IMG/VR virus record: IMGVR_UViG_3300020733_000020
Span: 1-55,414 of that record
Strand: one strand, 5' to 3'
Length of the DNA stretch: 55,414 nt
From: a virus
Shown: piece after piece, positions 44,402 through 52,364 of the stretch
How positions within the stretch are numbered: the stretch's first letter is position 1
Layout of the letters: every line of letters starts with the position of its first letter
Notes under the pieces: generated by a model
What the model was told of the DNA's origin: nothing
Databases searched by the model: none
What the model saw: only the letters and a program-made list of their open reading frames with translations
Made by a program: the position numbers and the translations under genes

Positions 44402-45233
44402 AGGATTTATATTATTTGCACAAAATACTAACAATGTAGATTATGTTACACAATCTTATGCTCTTGCTCTAAGTATTAAAGCTAGCCAGCATACTGTTAA
44501 CAATGTTTCTTTAGTTACGAATGATCCAGTGCCGGAAGAATATCAAAAAGTATTTGATCAGATAATTCCGATACCATGGTTTACAGAAGCGGGAACTAGT
44601 CCAATGGCTGCCGAGCATCGTTGGAAATTATATCATTGTACGCCTTATGATGAAACGATTGTACTGGACTCTGATATGTTGCTATTAGAAGATATAACTG
44701 AATGGTGGCATTATTGTAGAAATTATGATGTTAAATTCTGTTCTCAAATTAAAAATCATAAGTTAGAAACAGTTGTTGACACATTTCATAGAAAAGCATT
44801 TAAAGCAAATAATTTAACTAACCCATATTATGCATTACATTACTTTAAAAAGAATGACAATGCACTGGCATTTTATCGTGTATTAGAATTTGTATGTAAT
44901 AACTGGGAATGGTGTTATACTAAATTTGCTCCTGATTTTTATCAAAATTGGTTAAGCATGGACTTGGCTACAGCAATAGCGATTGAAATAACAGGCGAAT
45001 ACAATTATGCAGTTGATACATGTAGTCCCTTAGAATTTATACACATGAAAATTCCATTACAAGACTGGCCTGAAAGTTCAGATAGATGGCAAGATACTGT
45101 ACCATGGATATTAAATGACAAGGGCGAATTGATTGTGTCTAATATTAGGCAGTCTAAATTGTTTCACTATGTTGAAAAAGATTTTGTGAACAATCGAATA
45201 CTAACGCAATTGGAGAATTTAAATCATGACTAA
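44394..45233 (+). CDS. GT-A-like glycosyltransferase 2
   Basis: The 279-residue paralogue of the upstream gene has KGFILFAQNTNNVDYVTQSY, NVSLVTND and the DxD-containing ETIVLDSDMLLLED. I chose GTG at 44394 because GGAGG lies five bases before it; an in-frame ATG at 44382 has no such site and overlaps the same GGAGG. The C-terminal half (WLSMDLATAIAIEITGEY, SPLEFIHMKIPLQDWPES) differs from copy 1, suggesting another acceptor or sugar. Confidence 0.65.
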   Translation: MSKGFILFAQNTNNVDYVTQSYALALSIKASQHTVNNVSLVTNDPVPEEYQKVFDQIIPIPWFTEAGTSPMAAEHRWKLYHCTPYDETIVLDSDMLLLEDITEWWHYCRNYDVKFCSQIKNHKLETVVDTFHRKAFKANNLTNPYYALHYFKKNDNALAFYRVLEFVCNNWEWCYTKFAPDFYQNWLSMDLATAIAIEITGEYNYAVDTCSPLEFIHMKIPLQDWPESSDRWQDTVPWILNDKGELIVSNIRQSKLFHYVEKDFVNNRILTQLENLNHD

Positions 45234-45816
45234 TCCCTACATGACTCTCCCAGGACAAACTTATTGGGCTCACTACAATCGAGAGACTGGTATAATAAGA
45301 TGTGTATCAAACGAAGTTACAATGTTCGACGAAGGCAGTGCTGAAATTTCATATGAAGAATTTAGGCAATTTGTAACAGCTGAAAAGAAAATGCACGAGC
45401 ACATAATAGGATTTGCCAAAGGCACTGATGGTAAAACTAAAAAAACTATAATACCAATAGCAGATCAACTTTTTGGTTTTAGAAATCACATCTTTGAATG
45501 GATTAATGATCCTCCTGCTGATGATACAGAATTAGTAGTCACATGGAATGGTACGGAAAAAACTTGGAATTTTAAATTAAGCGATAGTGCTAAAACACGA
45601 ATTAAAAAAGAAGTTATGCACAAAACAATATTCTTTGTTATGCTTAAAAACGATTTTGATTTTTTAATTAGGAACATTATTTTTGATGTAAAAGATTTAG
45701 TAAAATTAGAAAGTATCACGGTGCCATTCGAAAGTAATATAGAATCAAAAATTGAAAAGATTTCAGTGGCAACACAAATACTATTTCACAACTATGGATT
45801 GATTATAAATGATTAA
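45226..45816 (+). CDS. Hypothetical protein within the glycosyltransferase operon
   Basis: The 196-residue protein has no motif I recognise. It begins MTNPYMTLPGQTYWAHYNRE, has an acidic middle (DDTELVVTWNGTEKTWNFKL) and a helical C-terminus (FFVMLKNDFDFLIRNIIFDV). There is no signal peptide or membrane segment. Overlaps of eight bases at both ends show co-translation with glycosyltransferases 2 and 3, so it probably serves the same process. Confidence 0.6.
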   Translation: MTNPYMTLPGQTYWAHYNRETGIIRCVSNEVTMFDEGSAEISYEEFRQFVTAEKKMHEHIIGFAKGTDGKTKKTIIPIADQLFGFRNHIFEWINDPPADDTELVVTWNGTEKTWNFKLSDSAKTRIKKEVMHKTIFFVMLKNDFDFLIRNIIFDVKDLVKLESITVPFESNIESKIEKISVATQILFHNYGLIIND

Positions 45817-46699
45817 AATTATAGAACAAGATATTATCTTTCTCAGCTATGATGAACCAAATGCTGAAAAAAATTATGCAGACTTGTTGACAAAAGTTCC
45901 TTGGGCTAAACGTGTACACGGAGTTAAAGGTAGTGATGCCGCACATAAAGCCTGTGCCGCACTAAGCGAAACAGAATACTTTGTTACTGTAGATGCTGAC
46001 AATATTGTTGATCCTAAGTTTCTAGAAGTTGAAATAGATTTAGATGAACTAGGACTTACAGAAGAAAATGTGTTTAGCTGGTGCGGTAAAATTCACGTTA
46101 ATGGACTTATGTATGGCAATGGTGGACTTAAATTATGGACTCGAAAATTTGTTAATGAAATGCGAACACATGAAAATGCTCTAGTAGATGATGCTAAAGG
46201 TCGTGTAGAATTTTGCTTTGATGATAGATATTATCAGTTTAACAACAGCTATTCGGAAAGTTTTACCAACGCTACTCCTTTCCAAGCATGGCGAGCAGGA
46301 TTTCGCGAAGGCGTAAAGATGTCATTGGACCAAGGAGTAAAAGTTAACGATATTAAAAAAGTGTGGTGGCAAAACTACCATCGTCTACTAGTATGGTGCT
46401 CAATCGGAGCAGATGTAGAACATGGAATTTGGAGTATACTAGGCGCCAGAGAAGGTTGCTATATGACTATGTTTACAGATTGGGATTACGCCAATGTTCG
46501 TGATTTTGAATGGTTAACTAATCATTGGGAAACTACGCATGAGCAAGCAGAACCTGAAAAGACAACAGAATATCTAAATTTTTTAGGCAAGTGGTTAATG
46601 AAACACAGCGAATTAGAAATTGCCAATTTAGATCCTGCAGGCAGTAAATTCTTTAAAACAGTTTATCAAAATACTCCTAGAGTTTTAAGAAGAAGATAA
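45809..46699 (+). CDS. Glycosyltransferase-like protein 3
   Basis: The 296-residue protein begins with IIFLSYDEPNAEKNYADLL, then RVHGVKGSDAAHKACA and the acidic motif YFVTVDADNIVDPKFLE near residue 60, which resembles the DxD region of GT-A enzymes. Conserved Trp/Gly segments follow (FSWCGKIHVNGLMYGNGGLK, FQAWRAGFREGVKM). It is paralogous to the next gene but of a different type from copies 1 and 2. Similar proteins occur in T4-like cyanophages. Reaction and substrate are unknown. Confidence 0.6.
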   Translation: MIKIIEQDIIFLSYDEPNAEKNYADLLTKVPWAKRVHGVKGSDAAHKACAALSETEYFVTVDADNIVDPKFLEVEIDLDELGLTEENVFSWCGKIHVNGLMYGNGGLKLWTRKFVNEMRTHENALVDDAKGRVEFCFDDRYYQFNNSYSESFTNATPFQAWRAGFREGVKMSLDQGVKVNDIKKVWWQNYHRLLVWCSIGADVEHGIWSILGAREGCYMTMFTDWDYANVRDFEWLTNHWETTHEQAEPEKTTEYLNFLGKWLMKHSELEIANLDPAGSKFFKTVYQNTPRVLRRR

Positions 46700-47379
46700 T
46701 GTACGATATAGTTTTTATTTCATATAATGAACCAGATGCAGACGAAAACTTTGCCAGTCTAAAAGAACGTTTTCCTCGAGCAAAACGTGTTGACGGAGTT
46801 AAAGGAATACATCAAGCACATATATCCGCGGCAAAGAAATCATTTACTCGAATGTTTTGGGTAGTGGACGGGGATGCAGTTATATTAAATGATTTTAATT
46901 TTGATTATAAAGTTCCAGATGACGAGTTGGATGTAGTCCATGTTTGGCGTAGTATCAATCCTATCAATAATTTAAGTTATGGGTATGGGGGAGTAAAACT
47001 ATTGCCAAAACAGTTGACTATAAACATGGACACTAGTACTACTGATATGACTATGAGTATCAGTAATAAATTTAAAGCAATGGATACAGTAAGTAATATT
47101 ACAGCATTTAATACTGATGAATTTAGTACATGGCGATCAGCTTTTAGAGAATGTTGTAAACTTGCAGTAATTAATAATGAAGAATCATTGGCTAGATTAT
47201 ATTTCTGGTGTAAGCTAAATCAACATGCGCCATTTGGTGGATATGCTTATATGGGTGCTATCCAAGGTCGAGAATACGGTGAAAAAAATGCCTCTGACAA
47301 AGAGGCACTTTCTAAGATAAATGATTTTATTTGGCTAAAAGATCGTTGGCTAGAGGGAAAACCTGAGCTATTACTTTAG
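46699..47379 (+). CDS. Glycosyltransferase-like protein 4, shorter paralogue
   Basis: The 226-residue paralogue of the upstream gene has DIVFISYNEPDADENFASLK, RVDGVKGIHQAHISAA, the acidic MFWVVDGDAVIL and SYGYGGVKLLP, then FSTWRSAFRECCKLA. It is about 70 residues shorter, mostly at the C-terminus. Its start shares one base with the upstream stop (TAATG). The last 53 bases overlap the 3' end of thyX on the opposite strand, with no room for a separate terminator. Confidence 0.6.
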   Translation: MYDIVFISYNEPDADENFASLKERFPRAKRVDGVKGIHQAHISAAKKSFTRMFWVVDGDAVILNDFNFDYKVPDDELDVVHVWRSINPINNLSYGYGGVKLLPKQLTINMDTSTTDMTMSISNKFKAMDTVSNITAFNTDEFSTWRSAFRECCKLAVINNEESLARLYFWCKLNQHAPFGGYAYMGAIQGREYGEKNASDKEALSKINDFIWLKDRWLEGKPELLL

Positions 47380-48013
47380 CACATGCAATAGCAACTTCTT
47401 GATGCTCTTTCTGTGTGCCATTTGCACTACGTAGTTCTATAAAATGAATCCAACTACGTAGTGTTCCATTCATATAAATTCTACTTTCAATTAGGCCTTC
47501 TGGTAGTACAGCACGAGCTTGTTCTTTGGCAATACCTTTACTAACGGCCCATTCGTATGCTTCTCGACTTTGTTTAATAACTAACTCTTGCATACGTTCC
47601 CATTGATATGCTAAAAAACGATCTTCATCGTTATTATGAATATCGAGTTCTATACTGTTTTGTCTATTTTTTGTATCTTGGCGTCGTGCATCTCGCAATA
47701 CAAACGACAAGTCTTTAGTAGGGTCAGCATATCGCTGACTGAATTCTTGGAAACTAAAACTTCTGTGTCTGAGGATTTGTCGGGCAATATCTCTTGTTGT
47801 GGTAATTTCGATACAGGCTGAGACCATTTCAAGTGGGCTCCAGTGCTGATGTTTGATGAGGTATTGTATGAGCTTTGCTGATGTTTCGGTGTTAAATTGA
47901 TTGCTGGGATTGCTGACACGGGCGCAATACGCAATGAGTTCTTGTGCGTCTGAGATACCCATCGATGCAAATTCTTCTGTTGGTTGAGAGTAACTAAGTA
48001 ATCTAACATTCAT
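47327..48013 (-). CDS. thyX: Flavin-dependent thymidylate synthase ThyX
   Basis: The 228-residue enzyme makes dTMP from dUMP using FAD and methylene-tetrahydrofolate. The ThyX signature is seen as RHRSFSFQEFSQRY near residue 79, with conserved downstream residues in AREQAR-type sequence (KEQARAVLPEGLIESRIYM) and RSWIHFIELRSANGTQKEH. Length is typical for the family. It supplies thymidine for phage DNA synthesis independently of host ThyA. It is last in a long minus-strand operon and overlaps the converging glycosyltransferase gene. Confidence 0.96.
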   Translation of the reverse strand: MNVRLLSYSQPTEEFASMGISDAQELIAYCARVSNPSNQFNTETSAKLIQYLIKHQHWSPLEMVSACIEITTTRDIARQILRHRSFSFQEFSQRYADPTKDLSFVLRDARRQDTKNRQNSIELDIHNNDEDRFLAYQWERMQELVIKQSREAYEWAVSKGIAKEQARAVLPEGLIESRIYMNGTLRSWIHFIELRSANGTQKEHQEVAIACAKVIAQVFPLANDLLAK

Positions 48014-48016
48014 TAT

Positions 48017-48337
48017 TTATAACTTCTTTTTCTTTAAAAATTGTTGTGTTGATTTTTCCATATCTTTACGAATACGATCCGTATCTAATTTAAAATCAAC
48101 GTCACTAATGTTGTCTTCATAACTTCTACAAATTTCTGCTAGATTCTTTTCAAAAGAACGCCAACCTTCACGACGAGTTTTTGCTGTTATTTTAATTTCC
48201 CAAATCTTGCCATCTTTAAAATTGACCAGAACGGTATGGAGATACCTAAGAGGTAACACATTGAGTTTTACCTCACTAAACACTTCTGGCCATTTTGCAA
48301 CAACGTCTTTGGGAAGATGTCTTCCCGATTTTGTCAC
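48017..48337 (-). CDS. Conserved hypothetical protein upstream of thyX
   Basis: The 106-residue protein starts MTKSGRHLPKDVVAKWPEVF and contains HTVLVNFKDGKIWEIKI and VDFKLDTDRIRKDMEKST, with a Lys-rich end. I recognise the type from T4-like cyanophages, where it has no assigned function. Its ATG overlaps the upstream stop by four bases, and thyX starts four bases after its stop. Confidence 0.68.
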   Translation of the reverse strand: MTKSGRHLPKDVVAKWPEVFSEVKLNVLPLRYLHTVLVNFKDGKIWEIKITAKTRREGWRSFEKNLAEICRSYEDNISDVDFKLDTDRIRKDMEKSTQQFLKKKKL

Positions 48338-48957
48338 GCTGTATCTTTTGCCTTCTTCTTAACAGTAGGAACTAATTCCTCTGCCTTACGACGCATTGCG
48401 GCAGCTTCTTTGGCTAGTTTGTCAGCTTGACTACGGAAGAATTTTGCCTGCTCTTCTGGAGTACCAGTTGGCGCAGTAACAGTTACTTCTGCTGTTTTGG
48501 CTGTTTCTTTTGTAGCTACAGGATCGGCAGGTGCTTTAGACAAATCAGCATCCTTGCTTGGTGTGCTAGGATCTTTCATCGCCAAATCATCTACTGCTAC
48601 TCCACGCTGTTCGGCAATAATTTGATTAAGTTCTGACAACAAAATTGAATAACCTGGTGTAGGTGTCATTTCAATATCACTTGTTGGTGCCTTAATCAAA
48701 CGACCTGAAGCATGTAAACTTGGTAGCATTGTAGCGCCATCTGGGAATTGTGTACGTGCTAGTGCATCTGCAAACTCGTATGAGTCTTGTCCACTTCCGC
48801 TTTCTACCAAATTGATTAATGCATCATGATAGATATCTGGCAAATTTTCTGTTGGAATAATTAGGCAACTATATGCATCGCCTGGCAGTGTACGATAAGC
48901 TACTAAACACTTTTTGTTAGTGGCCTTAACACGGGCCACATGTTTAAGTTCGGCCAT
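48334..48957 (-). CDS. Conserved hypothetical protein with an Ala/Lys-rich helical tail
   Basis: The 207-residue protein has a globular N-terminal part of about 115 residues (MAELKHVARVKATNKKCLVA, LPDIYHDALINLVESGSGQD), then a disordered Pro/Ala/Thr linker and a helical, charged C-terminus (AKFFRSQADKLAKEAAAMRR). No family is recognised. A similar pattern of linker plus coiled tail is common in scaffold-like proteins, but nothing else supports that. It lies between two small conserved genes in the thyX operon. Confidence 0.65.
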   Translation of the reverse strand: MAELKHVARVKATNKKCLVAYRTLPGDAYSCLIIPTENLPDIYHDALINLVESGSGQDSYEFADALARTQFPDGATMLPSLHASGRLIKAPTSDIEMTPTPGYSILLSELNQIIAEQRGVAVDDLAMKDPSTPSKDADLSKAPADPVATKETAKTAEVTVTAPTGTPEEQAKFFRSQADKLAKEAAAMRRKAEELVPTVKKKAKDTA

Positions 48958-48958
48958 A

Positions 48959-49213
48959 TTAAGCTCCTGCTACAGTCTGTGCGGCGGCTGTTTGATCTGG
49001 TGTTCCTGCTGGTTGTTGTTTAGCAACAGCATCTAAGAATGTTGTTAGTTTGGTATAAGTTTGTCCAACTGCTACCATTTCGTTTGGTTTAAATGCACCG
49101 CGTGAGCTAGCAATATCAATGATAACTTTTAATGCGTTCAAATCATTAATAGTAAGATCTGTGCTAGAAGCATTTGGATCTTGTTGTGGTGCTTGTTGAG
49201 TTGTATCAGTCAT
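48959..49213 (-). CDS. Small conserved hypothetical protein
   Basis: The 84-residue protein has a disordered Gln/Pro-rich start and end around a helical centre (TINDLNALKVIIDIASSRGA, GQTYTKLTTFLDAVA). The ATG has a strong AAGGAG ribosome site. Small proteins with this central segment are found in T4-like cyanophages, without a function. It starts the 3' half of the minus-strand operon after a 33-base gap. Confidence 0.65.
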   Translation of the reverse strand: MTDTTQQAPQQDPNASSTDLTINDLNALKVIIDIASSRGAFKPNEMVAVGQTYTKLTTFLDAVAKQQPAGTPDQTAAAQTVAGA

Positions 49214-49246
49214 GGTATCTCCTTAATATAATCTGTACGTACTTAA

Positions 49247-49534
49247 TTATCTCTGTAATAAAAGTGGACAGGCAATCGTGAAAAAACTTAATTCCTTTTC
49301 ACTTTCAAAACCAATAATAGTATTATACACAATAGTATTGGTGTTGTCTAATGCAAGGCTCTGTCCGATATAGTACCTATTATTTAAGTTATGGCGTATC
49401 CATTGATCTAAACTCTTGAGCAGTGATGGATTGTATTTGTCTATAGTTGTATATTTAAAATGCGGACAGGCAAACTCAACCCTCCGCAAGTTAAAATAAT
49501 TTAGAGGATTGGGCTTGCCAGTCTTTAGTGCCAT
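49247..49534 (-). CDS. Small hypothetical protein after the VWA gene
   Basis: I place the start at the ATG at 49534, one base after the VWA stop codon; a longer frame upstream lies within the VWA gene and is an overlap artefact. The 95-residue product has FNLRRVEFACPHFKYTT, SLDQWIRHNLNNRYYIG and FESEKELSFFTIACPLL. Two cysteines occur. No family is recognised. The ribosome site is weak, so translation is probably coupled to the VWA gene. Confidence 0.6.
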   Translation of the reverse strand: MALKTGKPNPLNYFNLRRVEFACPHFKYTTIDKYNPSLLKSLDQWIRHNLNNRYYIGQSLALDNTNTIVYNTIIGFESEKELSFFTIACPLLLQR

Positions 49535-49535
49535 A

Positions 49536-50720
49536 TTATGCTGTTGCTTTTGCAAACTCGTAATAAGCGTACTCACCAAATGGAGGAACAATCTTATCAT
49601 TGCCGTGGATGATGAATACTGTATCACAGTAATTTTCGTCACCCCAGCTACCCCAAGGATAACCATCTGTAAACATAATGAACTTTTTAGGTTCAATATC
49701 GTTTTCTTTCATGTAATCCCAGTTTACATCAAACTCAGTACCGCCACCACCCATTGGTTCGTACTCATCGAACTCGTCCATTGTGTAGCCGTCATAATCT
49801 TGCTCGTTATAAACTTTAGTATCAAAACACCATACTTTAATTTTAAAGTCTTGATATTCTTGCATAATGCCCTTGATCTCTGACAAGAAATCTTTGGCTT
49901 GTTCATCACCAATTGAACCAGACATGTCAATTGCTACACAAATATCAATTGTTTCTTTAAATTGTGTACCTGGCAATACTGCATTCATGTGCCAACCTTT
50001 ACGGTTAGGACGCATAAAAGTATAGTCATTTTTAATAACACTTTGGATTTGTTGACGCAAAATATCACGCCAATTCATCTTAGGTTCTGTTAATTCTTTA
50101 ATCATGCGTTGTACGCTTGCAGGAGTGTTACCAGCACCTGCGGCTTGTGCCGCTTGAATTGTTGCTTCGCGAATTTCGTCACGAATTTCTTTTAACTGTT
50201 CCTTAGTATAACTTGGACGACCATCTTTGCCTTCTTTTTCCCAGTCAATATGCTCGTCAAGTAATTGACCAAGTTGTTTCAATTGTTCTTCATCCATTTC
50301 ATCATAAATCTTGTCATAGATTTCTTCAGCACCCATACCATAGTACTTGCTGTCATGAAAGATTTTGATATCTGGAATATTGTGATCGCCGATATGATCG
50401 CGAACTAATTGTCCATTAACTGTATAGTCACAGGCAATGTTAAAGATTTGAGCATCACGTCCTTCGCGACGTGTCATATGATCAAATACATTATGCAAGA
50501 TTTCGTGTGCAATGACAAACTCTACTTGTTTAACTGTAAGTTTCTCAAAAAATTCACGGCAAAAATAAATGTGACGTCCGTCTGTTGCGGCAGTTGGCAA
50601 CCATTTTTCTGCTTCCTGTATTTTCAAACGTGTAGCCATGTTGCCAAAAAACGGATGTTTTAATAGCAATGCAACACGAGCTACGATAATCTTGTCTATG
50701 ACTGGATCTGAATGTGACAT
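49536..50720 (-). CDS. VWA-domain protein with putative metallopeptidase domain
   Basis: The 394-residue protein combines an N-terminal metallopeptidase-like domain, with zinc motif HEILH at residues 72-76 followed by NVFDHMTRR, and a C-terminal von Willebrand A domain with a MIDAS sequence (AIDMSGSIGDEQ) near residue 265. This is the DUF2201-type VWA partner of MoxR ATPases. In bacteria such pairs act as ATP-driven chaperones or complex-remodelling factors. I start it at ATG 50720 after AGGAGC; upstream in-frame codons run through the promoter. The MoxR gene is directly upstream. The target in a phage infection is unknown. Confidence 0.85.
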   Translation of the reverse strand: MSHSDPVIDKIIVARVALLLKHPFFGNMATRLKIQEAEKWLPTAATDGRHIYFCREFFEKLTVKQVEFVIAHEILHNVFDHMTRREGRDAQIFNIACDYTVNGQLVRDHIGDHNIPDIKIFHDSKYYGMGAEEIYDKIYDEMDEEQLKQLGQLLDEHIDWEKEGKDGRPSYTKEQLKEIRDEIREATIQAAQAAGAGNTPASVQRMIKELTEPKMNWRDILRQQIQSVIKNDYTFMRPNRKGWHMNAVLPGTQFKETIDICVAIDMSGSIGDEQAKDFLSEIKGIMQEYQDFKIKVWCFDTKVYNEQDYDGYTMDEFDEYEPMGGGGTEFDVNWDYMKENDIEPKKFIMFTDGYPWGSWGDENYCDTVFIIHGNDKIVPPFGEYAYYEFAKATA

Positions 50721-50751
50721 ACTTGCTCCTGAATGTTTACTGTATGTATAT

Positions 50752-50780
50752 ATTATAACACCTCCCGTAGGAGGTGTCAA
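50752..50780 (-). promoter_or_regulatory. Perfect sigma-70 promoter with a hairpin palindrome in its spacer
   Basis: On the minus strand TTGACA (50780-50775), exactly 17 bases, then TATAAT (50757-50752). An inverted repeat, ACACCTCC/GGAGGTGT with a CGTA loop (50758-50777), fills the spacer and overlaps the -35. It could be an operator for the VWA gene or a hairpin attenuating readthrough from moxR. Confidence 0.8.
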
Positions 50781-50796
50781 TTGGTACTAAGCCAAA

Positions 50797-51888
50797 TTAC
50801 TTCTCAGTTGCGGCGCTAATGTACTTACCAAACTTAGCATGGAAGTCATCAAAGCACTTAATTTCATCTGGATCCAACGGCAACTTGTATTGGCTAAGGG
50901 CAATTTTAGTACCCATAATAACCAATTCTGTTTCAAAATTGTCCATAATGAACTGGAAGAAGTTGTTGACTTGATCGTTCCAGTTTTTGGCTTTCTTATC
51001 GCAGGAGTTTTTAAGCTCGTAGCACAAAGACACAGTCAAAGAGTACATTGCTGAAATCTCTTTTGAATCCATCTTTTTAACCTTACCACTCAAAATATCT
51101 GAAGGATTAGGCATCTTAGATGCATGTTTACGGTGTGCCATAAACTTAATAGCCAAACCTTCACCAACTGAACCACTAACTAGATCAGTCAGTGTTTCGT
51201 TATCAACATCGTCGTCTGTAAGCAATTCGCTTACAAATGACCAAGAGCGTGGTGTAGCAAAAGAACGTGAGCTGGACTTTGGATCAAAATCGTACAAGTC
51301 CTTTTTACTAAAAGTAAGATAACCAATAACATCTGGATGCACGTTATTGTCAACAGCCCACTCAAAGTAGTCATCCCAATCAACAGCCATTTCTAAGTGA
51401 ACGAAACGGTTTGCCAATGGGCTAGGCATACGATAGCTAACACCTTTGTCAGTTTCACGGTTACCAGCGGCAACCATTACTACGTTATCTGGCAATTCGT
51501 ATGTACCAACTTTGCGGTTAAGCACTAGTTGATAAGCCGCCGCCTGTACGCTAGGAGCCGCCGAATTAAGCTCGTCCATGAACAAGATAATTTGTTTGTG
51601 ATTTTTTGCAAATTCTGCGCTTGGCAATTCTGAAGGAGGAGCCCAACGCATTGTGCCTTCGTTGGCATCAAAGTATGGAATACCTTTAATATCTGTAGGT
51701 TCCCAAAGGCTCAAACGAACATCGATTACATGAGCATCGAGCTCTGAACCAAGTTGTTTAATAATATCTGACTTGCCAATACCGGGAGGACCCCAAATAA
51801 AGATCGGACGCTTACTATTAAACGCCTTACGCAAAGACTTTTTAGCGCCTTTTGGGCCTACTGTACGGGTTACTAGCTCTTTTGACAT
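50797..51888 (-). CDS. MoxR-family AAA+ ATPase
   Basis: The 363-residue ATPase shows Walker A GPPGIGKSD near residue 35, Walker B ILFMDELNSA, sensor-1-like VMVAAGN and SPLANRFVHLEM with the arginine-finger region. MoxR ATPases work with VWA proteins to remodel or mature protein complexes. The VWA partner is the next gene. Upstream is a consensus promoter. The C-terminal third (CYELKNSCDKKAKNW) is less conserved and probably contacts the VWA partner. The pairing is known from bacteria and some aquatic phages. Confidence 0.88.
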   Translation of the reverse strand: MSKELVTRTVGPKGAKKSLRKAFNSKRPIFIWGPPGIGKSDIIKQLGSELDAHVIDVRLSLWEPTDIKGIPYFDANEGTMRWAPPSELPSAEFAKNHKQIILFMDELNSAAPSVQAAAYQLVLNRKVGTYELPDNVVMVAAGNRETDKGVSYRMPSPLANRFVHLEMAVDWDDYFEWAVDNNVHPDVIGYLTFSKKDLYDFDPKSSSRSFATPRSWSFVSELLTDDDVDNETLTDLVSGSVGEGLAIKFMAHRKHASKMPNPSDILSGKVKKMDSKEISAMYSLTVSLCYELKNSCDKKAKNWNDQVNNFFQFIMDNFETELVIMGTKIALSQYKLPLDPDEIKCFDDFHAKFGKYISAATEK

Positions 51889-51940
51889 TGTGTTTCCTAT
51901 CTTAAGTTGAAGTGAACTAAATTTGTTACGCTATGTAAGT

Positions 51941-51969
51941 ATTATACAGTCAACTTGTAGGAATGTCAA
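51941..51969 (-). promoter_or_regulatory. Perfect sigma-70 promoter for the MoxR gene
   Basis: On the minus strand TTGACA (51969-51964), 17 bases, TATAAT (51946-51941), about 52 bases before the moxR start. The -35 overlaps the stop codon of the upstream gene. A second TTGACT lies inside the spacer. Confidence 0.8.
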
Positions 51970-52364
51970 TCCTGATTCATCTCTTTTTCACGCTCATTCA
52001 TGGCTTTAATTAAGCCAAATTTTCTGATGTCGTCACTAAACAACATTAGCTCAAAATTCTTGCGTTCATTGAAAACAGTTATAGACATTGGAGTAAGGTA
52101 ATATGGGCAGTCTACATACCTTTCCAAAAATATGATAGTTTGAGGACTGAGTTCAATTGGTTCAGTAAATGGAATTTCGTAGGCGGCCAAATCCAATTCT
52201 TTAACCAAAAATTCATAACCTTCGTCAGTCAAACGAAAAGCAGTATCCTTGCCTGCTCGATTTGATTGCCACCATTTTCTAGAATGTATTTTTACATTAG
52301 CATCGTCTATGCTCTTGCCCCATTGTTGTAAAAATATTTTGGTTAAAACTTCTTGTGTTATCAT
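51966..52364 (-). CDS. Conserved hypothetical protein
   Basis: The 132-residue protein starts MITQEVLTKIFLQQWGKS and has a winged-helix-like look (FRLTDEGYEFLVKELDL), with basic residues before it (SRKWWQSNRAGK). It may bind nucleic acid; that is a guess from pattern. The centre has PYYLTPMSITVFNERKNFEL. Its ATG overlaps the upstream stop (ATGA). The stop codon overlaps the moxR promoter. Confidence 0.62.
   Translation of the reverse strand: MITQEVLTKIFLQQWGKSIDDANVKIHSRKWWQSNRAGKDTAFRLTDEGYEFLVKELDLAAYEIPFTEPIELSPQTIIFLERYVDCPYYLTPMSITVFNERKNFELMLFSDDIRKFGLIKAMNEREKEMNQD

Noticed and set aside
48014-48021. Perfect TATAAATA on the minus strand before thyX
   Set aside because: It touches the thyX ATG, so transcription would begin inside the coding region; it arises from the upstream TTA TAA codons.
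49535-49696. Upstream extension of the small gene at 49247-49534
   Set aside because: The extension lies inside the VWA coding region in another frame; the ATG at 49534 just after the VWA stop gives a clean gene.
50721-50780. Extension of the VWA gene to an ATG at 50780
   Set aside because: It would translate the promoter and palindrome. AGGAGC directly before the ATG at 50720 marks the start.
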